In this document: piece after piece, positions 1-7,848 of the stretch | Position numbering within the stretch: position 1 is the first letter of the stretch | Layout: every line of letters begins with the position of its first letter | Source: Pelobium manganitolerans | GTDB lineage: Bacteria; Bacteroidota; Bacteroidia; Sphingobacteriales; Sphingobacteriaceae | Length of the DNA: 64,000 nucleotides | Direction: 5' to 3' | Assembly: GCF_003609575.1 (NCBI RefSeq) | Contig: NZ_MBTA01000025.1 | Span: 248,001 to 312,000, forward strand | The notes under the pieces: model-generated | Seen by the model: only the letters and a program-made list of their open reading frames with translations | Told to the model about the DNA's origin: nothing | Database searches by the model: none | Program-made: the position numbers and the translations under genes

Positions 1-1083
1 ATAATAGAAGGATTGCAGGATGAGGGCGTTTTGATTCATTGCGTGGGCGATCCAAATCAAGCGATTTACAAATTTAGAAAGGTTGATCCAAGCAAATTTT
101 TGAATTTTGTATCTCAAAGCGGGTTACAGATATTAAAACTTAGCAACAACTACAGAAGTAATCAAGCTATCGTTAGTATATGTAGAGAACTTATCAATAG
201 CCGGAAAGAAATTGTAGCTTGTCGATCAATGCCCTCACATCCGGCTACTATTCTCTGGGAATATACGGAAAATGACTTTGGTGATTTACCAAAGCGGTTC
301 TCGGAATTTTTGACTGCGAACGACCTGGACGTTAATAAATCTGCAATTTTAGCTCGCGGCAAAAATACCCTTTCTTACTTTAATGGTTATTCCGAAAATT
401 ACAATTTGAACAACGCTGAATTACTTCTTCAAGGATTAGTGCTTTGGACTAACCCAAGTAGAAGAACTGAGGACTTAGATTCAGCATTACAGTTGATCGG
501 TCGAGCTTTATGCAATCTAGGATTTGGAGGCCTTGGTAACAGAAGAAATCAGTTTTGTCCTGATGGAATTAGGCGGATCATATGGCGTAATCAAATTGCA
601 ATTTTAGCCAATCAATTGAAAAAACATTGTCCCTTAGTCGACGGAGAACAGCCACTCAAATGGTCACAATGGATAAAGCTGTTAAAGATTGCTGTCCGAG
701 AATATTGGAGTAAGTTCAAGTATTCCACGACTACCTACGAAGAAATAAAGTTAAAGTTACGAGTCCCTAATAATTGTGGGGAAGTGTTAGTTACTACTAC
801 TTCAAGCAGAAGAAGACATAAAAACTCCTCCTTAAGAGCAACTACAATCCATAGCGTGAAAGGGGAAACCCTGGATGCGGTATTGCTTGTTTCTCACCGA
901 AATAAGAGCAGCAAAGGAGGGCATCACTCTGATTGGATTGAAGGAGGTTCAAGAGATGAAGAACATGTACGATTTGCATACGTGGCATGCTCTCGTCCCA
1001 AACACCTCTTAGTGTTGGCAACACCAAAATTAAGACAGGTAGAATTAGCCAATTTAATCAAGCTTGGTTTTCAAACAGTATAA
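1..1083 (+). CDS. UvrD/Rep-type superfamily 1 helicase, C-terminal part (5' truncated by window edge)
   Basis: The frame is open from base 1, so the gene starts upstream and the TTG at 13 is not its start. The visible 360 residues carry SF1A helicase motifs in order: GDPNQAIY (motif III, about residues 16-23), NNYRSNQ (motif IV), TIHSVKGE (motif V) and RFAYVACSRPKHLL (motif VI). Walker A and B would lie upstream. The family unwinds DNA with ATP. The compact C-terminal half, with a short 2B region and ending soon after motif VI, resembles small UvrD-like helicases of defence islands such as Gabija GajB more than full-length UvrD or PcrA. That reading is inference, because the partner OLD-family nuclease (GajA) would be off-window. 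It lies at the end of a probable genomic island. The helicase call is secure; the defence role is not. Confidence 0.85.
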   Translation: MIEGLQDEGVLIHCVGDPNQAIYKFRKVDPSKFLNFVSQSGLQILKLSNNYRSNQAIVSICRELINSRKEIVACRSMPSHPATILWEYTENDFGDLPKRFSEFLTANDLDVNKSAILARGKNTLSYFNGYSENYNLNNAELLLQGLVLWTNPSRRTEDLDSALQLIGRALCNLGFGGLGNRRNQFCPDGIRRIIWRNQIAILANQLKKHCPLVDGEQPLKWSQWIKLLKIAVREYWSKFKYSTTTYEEIKLKLRVPNNCGEVLVTTTSSRRRHKNSSLRATTIHSVKGETLDAVLLVSHRNKSSKGGHHSDWIEGGSRDEEHVRFAYVACSRPKHLLVLATPKLRQVELANLIKLGFQTV

Positions 1084-1146
1084 TAGCGCCACTTCTAAAC
1101 AACTCTTGAAGAGTTTCTTTATTATTTTCATGTTATTTAAAACACG

Positions 1147-1599
1147 ATGAAACAACAGCAAAAATATAATAACGGTCAATCTTTATATTACATTGACTAC
1201 ACGGGTTACGAGGTTTTTAGAGCTAAGATAACAGTTTATGAACCGAGCACCTTTTTATATAAAATCAATTTTAAAGTATCAGGAACTGATTTAGTGATGA
1301 TTGCCGATGTGCCAGAGCAAAGTCTGATTACGTTAGAAGAATTGATGACAAATAGAAATTCAGTGAATACCAATCTTCCAGAGGGCTTTAAAGACGAATC
1401 TGTCGGGACATTGCTTTTTGTGTCAGCAGGAGAAATTTACGTTGGTACATTAAATTTTGATAAAAATTGGAAAGATTACAAGACTGGGAACTACGTAGAT
1501 GATGTGACTCATTGGATGCATGTAGAAGGATTTCCAGACACAGAATTTGGAAGCGCCAGGTTCTATGATGAGGGAGAACTAACAGATGAACCTCAATAA
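1147..1599 (+). CDS. Hypothetical protein, 150 aa
   Basis: I do not recognise this family. The protein is soluble, with no signal peptide or membrane segment, and has an acidic C-terminus (DEGELTDEPQ). It is rich in aromatic residues (YYIDYTGYEVF near the N-terminus) and predicted beta-strands, such as TLLFVSAGEIYVGTLNF at about residues 97-113. It starts with ATG 63 bp after the helicase stop on the same strand, so it may share its transcript. Its position between the helicase and the putative island attachment site suggests island cargo. It could be a small accessory or immunity-type protein, but nothing in the sequence shows a function. Confidence 0.6.
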   Translation: MKQQQKYNNGQSLYYIDYTGYEVFRAKITVYEPSTFLYKINFKVSGTDLVMIADVPEQSLITLEELMTNRNSVNTNLPEGFKDESVGTLLFVSAGEIYVGTLNFDKNWKDYKTGNYVDDVTHWMHVEGFPDTEFGSARFYDEGELTDEPQ

Positions 1600-1635
1600 T
1601 TTTTACCTTTTTCTATACATTTAAAGCTATTTTTT

Positions 1636-1643
1636 TATATTTG
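1636..1643 (+). promoter_or_regulatory. Possible Bacteroidota -7 box (TATATTTG)
   Basis: TATATTTG matches TAnnTTTG. I see no convincing TTG element 19-20 nt upstream. If active, it would drive a short non-coding transcript ending at the terminator at 1789-1817, because no ORF follows in between. Confidence 0.3.
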
Positions 1644-1649
1644 CATAAC

Positions 1650-1786
1650 GAAATCGTTCTTTAAACAAAATCAAATAAGTACAAAGAAAAAGGTTACTAA
1701 TTCGGTTACCTAGATTTTAAAAGGCTTTGTAAGTTACTGACATTCAAGTGAATGTGATAAAAATATACGATCCCAGCGGGATCACA
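1650..1786 (+). other. Putative genomic-island right end with tRNA-Arg 3'-end duplicate (attR-like)
   Basis: Bases 1769-1786 read GATCCCAGCGGGATCACA. This resembles the 3' end (end of T-loop, T-stem CCCAG, acceptor CGGGATC, discriminator A) of Bacteroidota tRNA-Arg genes that begin GATCCCG. There is no tRNA body upstream, so it is a fragment, as left by site-specific integration into a tRNA 3' end. Upstream lie direct repeats of GGTTAC (about 1694 and 1704) and a short inverted repeat ACATTC/GAATGT, like integrase arm-site regions. No integrase gene is visible here. The tRNA comparison comes from memory of the family, so this is inference. Confidence 0.45.
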
Positions 1787-1788
1787 AA

Positions 1789-1817
1789 GGCAATTCATAT
1801 TCGGGATTGCCTTTTTT
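1789..1817 (+). terminator. Rho-independent terminator
   Basis: Stem GGCAAT (1789-1794) pairs with ATTGCC (1806-1811) and is followed by six T. It lies directly after the tRNA-3'-end-like sequence, where a tRNA gene's own terminator would be expected. Confidence 0.75.
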
Positions 1818-1818
1818 G

Positions 1819-1997
1819 TTAATTCGGTCTAAAAGCATTGACTATTGGGATTCAGCAACTTAAATCCTCGCTTTCCTTTCGAAATCCTGATCCAAAACAA
1901 TTTTCCAACTGACTACCATCACCTCTATAAAATGACGCCCGTCATAGCTATGTAAAAGTTTTGTTTACAAATTGTGAGCAATAAAAATCTTATAATT
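1819..1997. other. Leader region before the fasciclin lipoprotein
   Basis: There is no gene here. The only structure I see is a perfect inverted repeat, ATGACG-CC-CGTCAT (1932-1945), about 50 bp before the start codon, which could be an operator. No clear TAnnTTTG promoter was found. Confidence 0.3.
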
Positions 1998-2561
1998 ATG
2001 AAACTAAAACTTTTTACAACTTCCATTTGCATGGCTTTGCTTTTTGGATGCGGAAACGCAGACAAAGTAGCCGATGCGACCACCGACCATCAACATGAGC
2101 AAACCGCTGGTGGCGGACAATCGACCGTGAAAGACGATGATTCGCAAAAAAACATTGTACAGGTAGCCTCAGAAAGCCCGGACCACACTACTTTGGTGGC
2201 GGCCGTAAAAGCAGCAGATTTAGTAGATGCATTGGTAAATGCCGGCCCCTTCACCGTATTTGCACCAACAAACGCCGCCTTTGACAAATTGCCTGCGGGT
2301 ACGGTAGACGATTTATTAAAGCCAGCCAACAAAGAGAAACTAGCGGACATTTTGCAATACCACGTTTCTTTAGGCGTTTTAAAGACGGCTAATTTTACAG
2401 ACGGACAAGTAATTGGACAAGTGAACGGAAACAACATTACCATAAAAATGGAAAATGGCAGACCTAAAATTAATGGCGTGGCAAATATAATTGCCGAAGT
2501 GCCTGCTGCCAACGGCGTAATTTATGTAATTGATAACGTATTGTTGCCTCCAACAAAATAA
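1998..2561 (+). CDS. Fasciclin (FAS1)-domain lipoprotein
   Basis: I take ATG at 1998 as the start, because it places a lipoprotein signal (MKLKLFTTSICMALLFGCG, Cys in LFGC at about residue 18) at the N-terminus. A GTG at 1974 would add eight residues in front of it. After a His/Asp/Gln-rich linker, one FAS1 domain covers about residues 50-185, with the family hallmarks PFTVFAPTNAAF and a C-terminal GVIYVIDNVLLPP. FAS1 domains mediate adhesion or protein-protein contact. In Bacteroidota, single-domain lipoproteins like this sit in the envelope, often induced by stress. It is transcribed alone. The family is secure, the biological role unknown. Confidence 0.9.
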   Translation: MKLKLFTTSICMALLFGCGNADKVADATTDHQHEQTAGGGQSTVKDDDSQKNIVQVASESPDHTTLVAAVKAADLVDALVNAGPFTVFAPTNAAFDKLPAGTVDDLLKPANKEKLADILQYHVSLGVLKTANFTDGQVIGQVNGNNITIKMENGRPKINGVANIIAEVPAANGVIYVIDNVLLPPTK

Positions 2562-2607
2562 AAGAGCTTTCCCAAAGCAATAAGCTTTTGGGAAAGCCTT
2601 AAACTTT

Positions 2608-3115
2608 TTAATAAAGCTTATGTGTTGCAAAAAAAGTCTTCAACGCTTCGGTAGTAGCTTCTAATTTATCGTGGTGCAAACTGTGTCGGCTACCTTCAAT
2701 ATGGATGAGCTTACCGCTCTGTATCACCTTAGCTACTTCTTCATTTGATTTACGAACATCTTCGTTAGCATCTGCCTTTAAAACAAGTGCAGGCACTTTG
2801 ATATTTGCTAAGGAGTTGCCAATATTCATGGTTCCACTCATAGCCTGTTGTGCCCCTGGCGTATAAGCGCCATGATATTGTATTTTAGACAAAGCGCAGT
2901 ATTTCAGATCTGTATCGCTCCACATTGGGTTTTGTTTACGGCCATGCGCTAACAGCTCATCAAATGTGTAGTTATTTTGGGCTACTAATTTTTCTGGCGC
3001 ACCGAACATCCCTACAGAAACTTTTTTAGGGAGAGTTTCGTTATTTGTAGTATTACTTTTTGCAGGTGGCGCAAGCAAAACAAAGGCTAACAGTTTTAAG
3101 GTTTTTATATCCAGC
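2608..3115 (-). pseudogene. Truncated alpha/beta hydrolase remnant (catalytic Ser lost)
   Basis: The reading frame (182 aa if started at 3156, overlapping the upstream gene's end) matches only the second half of an alpha/beta hydrolase. It has the strand after the nucleophile elbow (LAFVLLAPP), a cap segment, the Asp strand (PALVLKADANED) and the catalytic His (GSRHSLHHD). The beta1-beta5 half and the GxSxG nucleophile are missing. The upstream gene has its own complete triad and stop, so this is not a frameshifted continuation of it. A deletion that removed the 5' half and fused the rest behind the neighbouring hydrolase explains the arrangement. Any translated product should be inactive. 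Confidence 0.65.
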
Positions 3116-4033
3116 CTATTTGATGTTTTTACGTTCAACTTTCCAGCCTTCAGCATAGGGGAACTTGCTTAAATCGCCTTTAAAAATAGATGCGGCTTTT
3201 TTATCATCTTTCAACTGCCACTTATACCAATCTGTTGCCACACGTGCAAATTCGCCTCCGTGGGCTTGGCGATAAGTACCGCCATGGCCTACATTTAGAT
3301 TTGCTAAAAATATCGGCACATGATTAATGTTGGCATAGTCGTCCATCCCATTTTTGTACGCAATATCTTTTTCGCCCCCCAGCATATAAATCACCGGGGT
3401 ATGGATAAGCTTTAGATTTTCTTTGGTTAAATTCGGCATATTGCTAATGCCGTTTCCCGGAGTGTTAAAAATACCGCTATTGAATACGCCTAGCGCGCTT
3501 ACCCGGGGGTCTGATGAAACTTCAAGCGCTTGTAAACCGCCGCAAGACATGCCGCTTACCGCGATTTTTTTAAGATTTAGGGTTTGATAATAAGGTTGGG
3601 ATGGATTTTTATCTTGCTCAAAAGCCCAATCTATGGCGTCCGTCAGCTTAGAGGAAGTAGATTTCGCACGCTCTTCCTCTCCTTCTACCGGTATTGGCCC
3701 CACGGCAATGATAAAGAAACCGTGGGATGCAATTTCTGAAAGAAAATTGACATGTTCCCAAGGCGAGTTGGCGCAAGCGCCATTACCCCAAACAATAATG
3801 GGGAGTTTGTTTTTCCCTTTAAAAGCCGACATATCTTTTGGCCTAAAAATCGTGTGCGTAGGCAATGATGAATCTGTCAACATTAGGGCTTTAAAAGGTC
3901 CGGTGCCGCCATCTTCCACAACGCGCGATTTGAGGGTTGAGGATGGTAGTTCTTGAGCTTTTAACCCATTAGGATAAGAAAAGGTGGCGAGCAGAAACAT
4001 CAGCGCACTACCTATTTTTAGTGTTCTTTTCAT
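3116..4033 (-). CDS. Secreted alpha/beta hydrolase (dienelactone hydrolase / PET-hydrolase-like)
   Basis: This 305-aa protein has a Sec signal peptide (about 26 residues ending KAQ). The fold and triad are visible: strand NKLPIIVWGNGAC with the oxyanion region, nucleophile in SGMSCGGLQ (Ser of GMSCG), the Asp in GGEKDIAY and the His in NVGHGGTYR. The length fits secreted esterases of this group. The substrate is unknown; esters or lactones hydrolysed in the periplasm or outside are likely. It is followed by a truncated paralogue-like remnant. The start is the only ATG that gives the signal peptide. Confidence 0.82.
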   Translation of the reverse strand: MKRTLKIGSALMFLLATFSYPNGLKAQELPSSTLKSRVVEDGGTGPFKALMLTDSSLPTHTIFRPKDMSAFKGKNKLPIIVWGNGACANSPWEHVNFLSEIASHGFFIIAVGPIPVEGEEERAKSTSSKLTDAIDWAFEQDKNPSQPYYQTLNLKKIAVSGMSCGGLQALEVSSDPRVSALGVFNSGIFNTPGNGISNMPNLTKENLKLIHTPVIYMLGGEKDIAYKNGMDDYANINHVPIFLANLNVGHGGTYRQAHGGEFARVATDWYKWQLKDDKKAASIFKGDLSKFPYAEGWKVERKNIK

Positions 4034-4104
4034 TTATAGGTTTCTAATTTTTAAAAACCTAAAATAAAGATTATAAATAATATTAGTTAGCGCTGTCATT
4101 GGAA

Positions 4105-4246
4105 AGTCTGAGAGGCACACCCTTTAATTCTTAGAGCCCTGAGGAACCTCTAAAGGACGGGTAGATTATTCTAAAATCCCTTCTATCCGAAGAATTTAGC
4201 GAAGAGCCTCTAAGGGGATTCAAGAATGGAACAGCGTCTCCAGACT
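4105..4246. repeat. 142-bp palindromic element with imperfect terminal inverted repeats
   Basis: The left end AGTCTGAGAGGC and the reverse complement of the right end (AGTCTGGAGACGC) form imperfect terminal inverted repeats. Inner segments (TTCTTAGAG near the left, CTCTAAGG near the right) also pair, so the element could fold into a long interrupted hairpin. It has no ORF. It lies between two convergently unrelated minus-strand genes and looks like a REP- or MITE-type element. Copy number in the genome cannot be judged from this window. Confidence 0.4.
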
Positions 4247-4261
4247 AGCAAATCCATCAAT

Positions 4262-4297
4262 AAAAAAAAGCCGCCCAAAACAATTCTGAACGGCTCT
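4262..4297 (-). terminator. Terminator of the fad operon
   Basis: On the minus strand AGCCG (4295-4291) pairs with CGGCT (4273-4269), with extra inner pairs, followed by eight T (4269-4262). It lies just after the acyl-CoA dehydrogenase stop. Confidence 0.75.
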
Positions 4298-4317
4298 TCC
4301 TCCACTTAAAGTGCAAA

Positions 4318-6099
4318 TTAAAAACAATATTTATTAGCGTCTATCAATTGTTTCGCAACCCTTTGGCGGGCATCTTTAATATTAAAAGGCTTAACTTTTG
4401 TAAAGCGGCGCAAGCCCATCAACATCATGTTCAGCTCGTCGCCTTCGGCAAAAGAATTCAGTGCTTCCTTGCCTGCTATAGCTACCTTGTCTACCGCTTC
4501 TTGCAGGTAAATGCGCGCCATATCCAGCTGGCCTTTGCAAGCTTCCTCTCCGCGCATGCTCACCAATTTCTCCACCCTCAACAAAGTAGATTCTGCCACA
4601 TAAACATAACCTATGATATCCGCAATGTTCATTAAAATTTCTTGTTCTTTAGCCAAGGTCATCATCAGCTTTTGCACAGCCGAACCGGCAATCATCAAAC
4701 CTGCTTTTTTGAGATTCTGTAAGGTTTTCTTTTCTGCTGCAAAAAGGGTGTCATCTTCCTCGGCAAAATCCGGAATCGACATTAATTCTCCGGCCACTGC
4801 CGTCGCAGGCGTCATCAAATCTAACTCGCCTTTCATCGCACGCTTTAGCAGCATATCCACAATCAGCAAACGGTTAATTTCATTGGTGCCTTCAAAAATG
4901 CGGTTAATCCGGCTATCGCGATAAGCGCGCTCCATCGGCGCATCCGCGCTGTAACCCATACCTCCGTAAACCTGCACACCTTCATCTACCACATAATCCA
5001 ACATCTCAGATCCCCAAACTTTTATAATGGCACACTCTACCGCAAAAGCCTCTGTAGATTTCAATTTGGCTTTACCCGAATCCATTCCGCCTGCAACCAA
5101 AGCATCGTAGGCGTCGTCAATATTTTGTCCGGCGCGGTAAGCTGCGCTTTCCACTGCAAAATTACGCACTGCCATTTCTGCTAATTTATAGCGTATAGCA
5201 CCGAATTTTGAGATGTTAAGCCCAAACTGCGAACGCTCGTTAGCATAATTTATGGCCTGATCTATCACCTTACGGGACGAGCCAATTGCCGCCGCGCCCA
5301 ACTTAATACGCCCGATGTTAAGGATGTTCACCGCTATCTTAAAGCCGTTCTCTCTTTCGGAAAGGAGGTTTTCTTTTGGAACGGGACAATCGTTAAAAAA
5401 CACCTGACGGGTAGATGAACCTTTAATACCCATTTTGTGCTCTTCGGGGTTCATGGTAATGCCACCAAAGTTTTTTTCTACAATAAAAGCAGAAAGGTTT
5501 TTATCATCGTCGATCTTTGCAAAAACGATAAACAAATCGGCGAAGCCGCCGTTGGTAATCCACATTTTTTGTCCGTTGAGGATGTAGTGCGTGCCCTCGG
5601 CATTTAAAACAGCTTTGGTTTTACCCGAGTTGGCATCCGAACCGGCATTGGGTTCTGTTAAACAATAAGAAGCCTTCCATTCGCCCGAAGCCAGCTTAGG
5701 GATGTATTTATCTTTTTGTTCCTGATTGCCATAATATAAAATCGGCAAGGTTCCAATTCCGGTATGTGCCGACAAAGCTACCGCGAAAGAATGGCCAGCG
5801 CCAATGGCATCAGTCACCAACATGGAAGTATTGAAGTTTTTACCAAAACCGCCATACTCTTCGGGGATAGAGACTGCCAGCAAGCCAAGCTCACCGGCTT
5901 TGTCCAACAGCGATGGCATTAAACCTTCTTCCAGCTGGTCAATCCGATCGAGGTTGGGCGTAACTTCCGTTTCCAGAAAATCCTCGCAGGTTTTTTTAAT
6001 CATCACCGACTCTTCATCAAATTCTTCTGGGATGAATACGTTTCTAAAATCTGTTTCGGAGATGATGAACTCTCCGCCTTTTGTTGATTTCTTTTCCAT
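4318..6099 (-). CDS. fadE: Acyl-CoA dehydrogenase
   Basis: FAD-dependent first step of beta-oxidation, converting acyl-CoA to trans-2-enoyl-CoA. The start is taken at ATG 6099 (593 aa), because the upstream in-frame codons back to 6159 are not conserved-looking and read through the spacer. Domains: N-terminal helical (about 20-160), central beta with CLTEPNAGSDA and WITNGG flavin-binding motifs, C-terminal helical with MGYSADAPMERAYRD, and the catalytic base Glu403 in IFEGTNE. An extra C-terminal helical extension (about 430-593) matches the length of Bacillus subtilis FadE (about 594 aa). It is the last gene of a MarR-fadN-fadA-fadE operon, the same gene order as the Bacillus fadNAE operon. 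Confidence 0.92.
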   Translation of the reverse strand: MEKKSTKGGEFIISETDFRNVFIPEEFDEESVMIKKTCEDFLETEVTPNLDRIDQLEEGLMPSLLDKAGELGLLAVSIPEEYGGFGKNFNTSMLVTDAIGAGHSFAVALSAHTGIGTLPILYYGNQEQKDKYIPKLASGEWKASYCLTEPNAGSDANSGKTKAVLNAEGTHYILNGQKMWITNGGFADLFIVFAKIDDDKNLSAFIVEKNFGGITMNPEEHKMGIKGSSTRQVFFNDCPVPKENLLSERENGFKIAVNILNIGRIKLGAAAIGSSRKVIDQAINYANERSQFGLNISKFGAIRYKLAEMAVRNFAVESAAYRAGQNIDDAYDALVAGGMDSGKAKLKSTEAFAVECAIIKVWGSEMLDYVVDEGVQVYGGMGYSADAPMERAYRDSRINRIFEGTNEINRLLIVDMLLKRAMKGELDLMTPATAVAGELMSIPDFAEEDDTLFAAEKKTLQNLKKAGLMIAGSAVQKLMMTLAKEQEILMNIADIIGYVYVAESTLLRVEKLVSMRGEEACKGQLDMARIYLQEAVDKVAIAGKEALNSFAEGDELNMMLMGLRRFTKVKPFNIKDARQRVAKQLIDANKYCF

Positions 6100-6184
6100 C
6101 TTGTTAGGATTAACGATTAAAGAAGAAGGAACAAATAGAGGTTTGCCAACATTAAGCAATGGCTTCTTTTCACTTCTTCTGAAT

Positions 6185-6532
6185 TTATTTTTGTAATGTT
6201 TTGATAAAAGCTACCATCATCTTTTGTAAATGCACTATTTTATCAAAGATGTCGTTCGATTCGGACGCAAAACCAAGATCTACCGCTAATAGTAATTGAG
6301 TTTCCAACTCATAAAGTGAGCCTAGACTGATGCGTAAAAACTGACAAAAATCTTTGTCCGTGCCTCTGGCGGATCCTTCGGCAATGTTTGAAGGGACAGA
6401 AATAGCGGAGCGGTTTATTTGGCTAACCAGCCCAAATTTCTCTTCCATTGGAAAACTGGATGTTAGAACATAAACTTGCTTTACCAATGGACGAGCATCT
6501 TTCCAAATATTCAGCTGTCTAAAATTGTGCAT
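6185..6532 (-). CDS. Four-helix-bundle protein (S23 / 23S rRNA intervening-sequence family)
   Basis: 115 aa, with the family pattern: N-terminal MHNFRQLNIWKDARPLV, then FGLVSQINRSAISVPSNIAEGSARG, then a C-terminal helix with YELETQLLLA. This family is known from ORFs inserted in 23S rRNA of Leptospira and is structurally related to Avd, the accessory protein of diversity-generating retroelements. Here it stands alone between fadA and fadE, with no rRNA or reverse transcriptase nearby. Its function is unknown. Its 76-bp upstream spacer is made of short purine-rich repeats (see findings). A paralogue lies one gene upstream at 7849-8202. Confidence 0.85.
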   Translation of the reverse strand: MHNFRQLNIWKDARPLVKQVYVLTSSFPMEEKFGLVSQINRSAISVPSNIAEGSARGTDKDFCQFLRISLGSLYELETQLLLAVDLGFASESNDIFDKIVHLQKMMVAFIKTLQK

Positions 6533-6608
6533 CAGTAAATCTTTTGTAATTTCTTTATTCCTTGTTCTTTAATCCTTGTTCCTCTCTCTCCTCTCTTACA
6601 TCTCACAT
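6533..6608 (-). repeat. Short-phrase repeat spacer between fadA and the four-helix gene
   Basis: Read on the minus strand, the spacer begins at the fadA stop with ATGTGAGATGTAAGAGAGG. It continues with two near-identical 14-mers, GAACAAGGATTAAA and GAACAAGGAATAAA. It is purine-rich and non-coding, of the same style as the spacers at 8203-8253, 17937-18061, 18512-18584 and 39159-39262. Confidence 0.6.
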
Positions 6609-7784
6609 CTAAAAAACCTCAAACACCCCGGCCGCGCCTTGCCCCGTGCCTACGCACATGGTTACCATTCCGTATTTCTGGTTTCTTCGTTTTAGTTCGT
6701 TAAAAATCTGGACAGAGAGCTTTGCCCCGGTACAGCCCAGCGGATGCCCCAATGCGATGGCCCCTCCGTTTACGTTTACTTTTTCGGGATTTAGACCTAA
6801 GGTTCGGATAACAGCCAAAGATTGTGATGCGAAAGCTTCGTTCAGCTCTACTAAATCCATCTGCTCTAAACTCATGTTTGCTTGTTTAAGGGCTTTTGGC
6901 ACCGCTTCTATGGGGCCAATTCCCATTACACGTGGTGGAACGCCGGCTACCGAGTAGCTCAGCAATTTCGCTACTGGCTCTACATTTAAAGTCTTCAGCA
7001 TCTGTTCCGAAACTACCAAAACGAAAGCTGCACCGTCTGATGTTTGGGACGAGTTACCTGCCGTTACAGAGCCTCCAGCGGCGAAAACCGGTTTCAGCTT
7101 TCCCAAAGCATCTAAAGAAGTGTCAACACGTGGCCCTTCATCCGTGTCTACCACGTATTCACGGGTTTTCTTCTTCATATTATCGTCTAAGTAGGTTTCT
7201 TTTACTGTAATGGGTAAAACTCCCGCTTTTAAATGCCCGTTTTTGATGGCCTCTATTGCTTTCTGGTGCGATTTTAACGCAAACTGGTCCTGGTCTTCGC
7301 GACTGACCTGATATTCTTTCGCTACGGCTTCGGCGGTTAAGCCCATGCCCCAATACCAATCGGGGTTTTTCATGGCTACCTCCGGATTAGGCACCACTTT
7401 CCATCCGCCGAAAGGCATTCCCGACATTACTTCGACCCCGCCAGCAACAATGCAGTGCGCCATGCCCGCTTTTATCTTCGCCACCGCCGTAGCAATGGTT
7501 TCTAGGCCCGAGGCACAATAACGGTTCATGGTAACGCCGGGAACTTTATCGGTATCTAAAGCCATTAACGAAACCATCCGGGCAATGTTTAAACCTTGCT
7601 CGGCTTCCGGCGTGGCGTTGCCAACAATCACGTCGTCTATTTGTTCCGGGTCAAGGTTTGGGACAGATTTTACCAATTCTTTAATTACTTCCGCCGCCAA
7701 ATCGTCGGCCCGGGTAAAGCGGAAAACACCTCGTGGTGCCTTTCCAACTGCTGTTCTGTATCCTGCTATGATGTATGCTTCCAT
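6609..7784 (-). CDS. fadA: Acetyl-CoA C-acyltransferase (3-ketoacyl-CoA thiolase)
   Basis: Last step of beta-oxidation, the thiolytic release of acetyl-CoA. The start is taken at ATG 7784, giving MEAYIIAGYRTAVGKAP, the usual thiolase N-terminus (391 aa, family length); the upstream extension to 7835 runs into spacer. Catalytic residues are visible: the nucleophilic Cys90 in NRYCASG, the His in GGAIALGHPLGCTG, and the C-terminal Cys377 in MCVGTGQG. It sits between two four-helix-bundle genes in the fad operon and should act with the neighbouring FadN and FadE. Degradative thiolase is favoured over a biosynthetic acetoacetyl-CoA thiolase because of this context. Confidence 0.93.
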   Translation of the reverse strand: MEAYIIAGYRTAVGKAPRGVFRFTRADDLAAEVIKELVKSVPNLDPEQIDDVIVGNATPEAEQGLNIARMVSLMALDTDKVPGVTMNRYCASGLETIATAVAKIKAGMAHCIVAGGVEVMSGMPFGGWKVVPNPEVAMKNPDWYWGMGLTAEAVAKEYQVSREDQDQFALKSHQKAIEAIKNGHLKAGVLPITVKETYLDDNMKKKTREYVVDTDEGPRVDTSLDALGKLKPVFAAGGSVTAGNSSQTSDGAAFVLVVSEQMLKTLNVEPVAKLLSYSVAGVPPRVMGIGPIEAVPKALKQANMSLEQMDLVELNEAFASQSLAVIRTLGLNPEKVNVNGGAIALGHPLGCTGAKLSVQIFNELKRRNQKYGMVTMCVGTGQGAAGVFEVF

Positions 7785-7848
7785 TTTATTTAGTATTGAG
7801 TAGAGCGTAAAGACTGAATAATACCCGATATTCAAATCTCACTACTAT

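Noticed and set aside
13-1083. A complete helicase gene starting at the TTG at base 13
   Set aside because: The frame is open to base 1 and helicase motifs I and II are missing, so the start must lie upstream.
1640-1817. A tmRNA (ssrA) gene
   Set aside because: No tag-coding frame and no 5' acceptor partner for the 3' end; only a tRNA-like 3' fragment and terminator are present.
2090-2512. 140-aa frame opposite the fasciclin lipoprotein
   Set aside because: It is the antisense shadow of a well-supported domain; it has no family features or start signals.
2608-4033. One frameshifted alpha/beta hydrolase gene covering both frames
   Set aside because: The first part has a full Ser-Asp-His triad and its own C-terminus; the second repeats the Asp-His half, so they are two genes.
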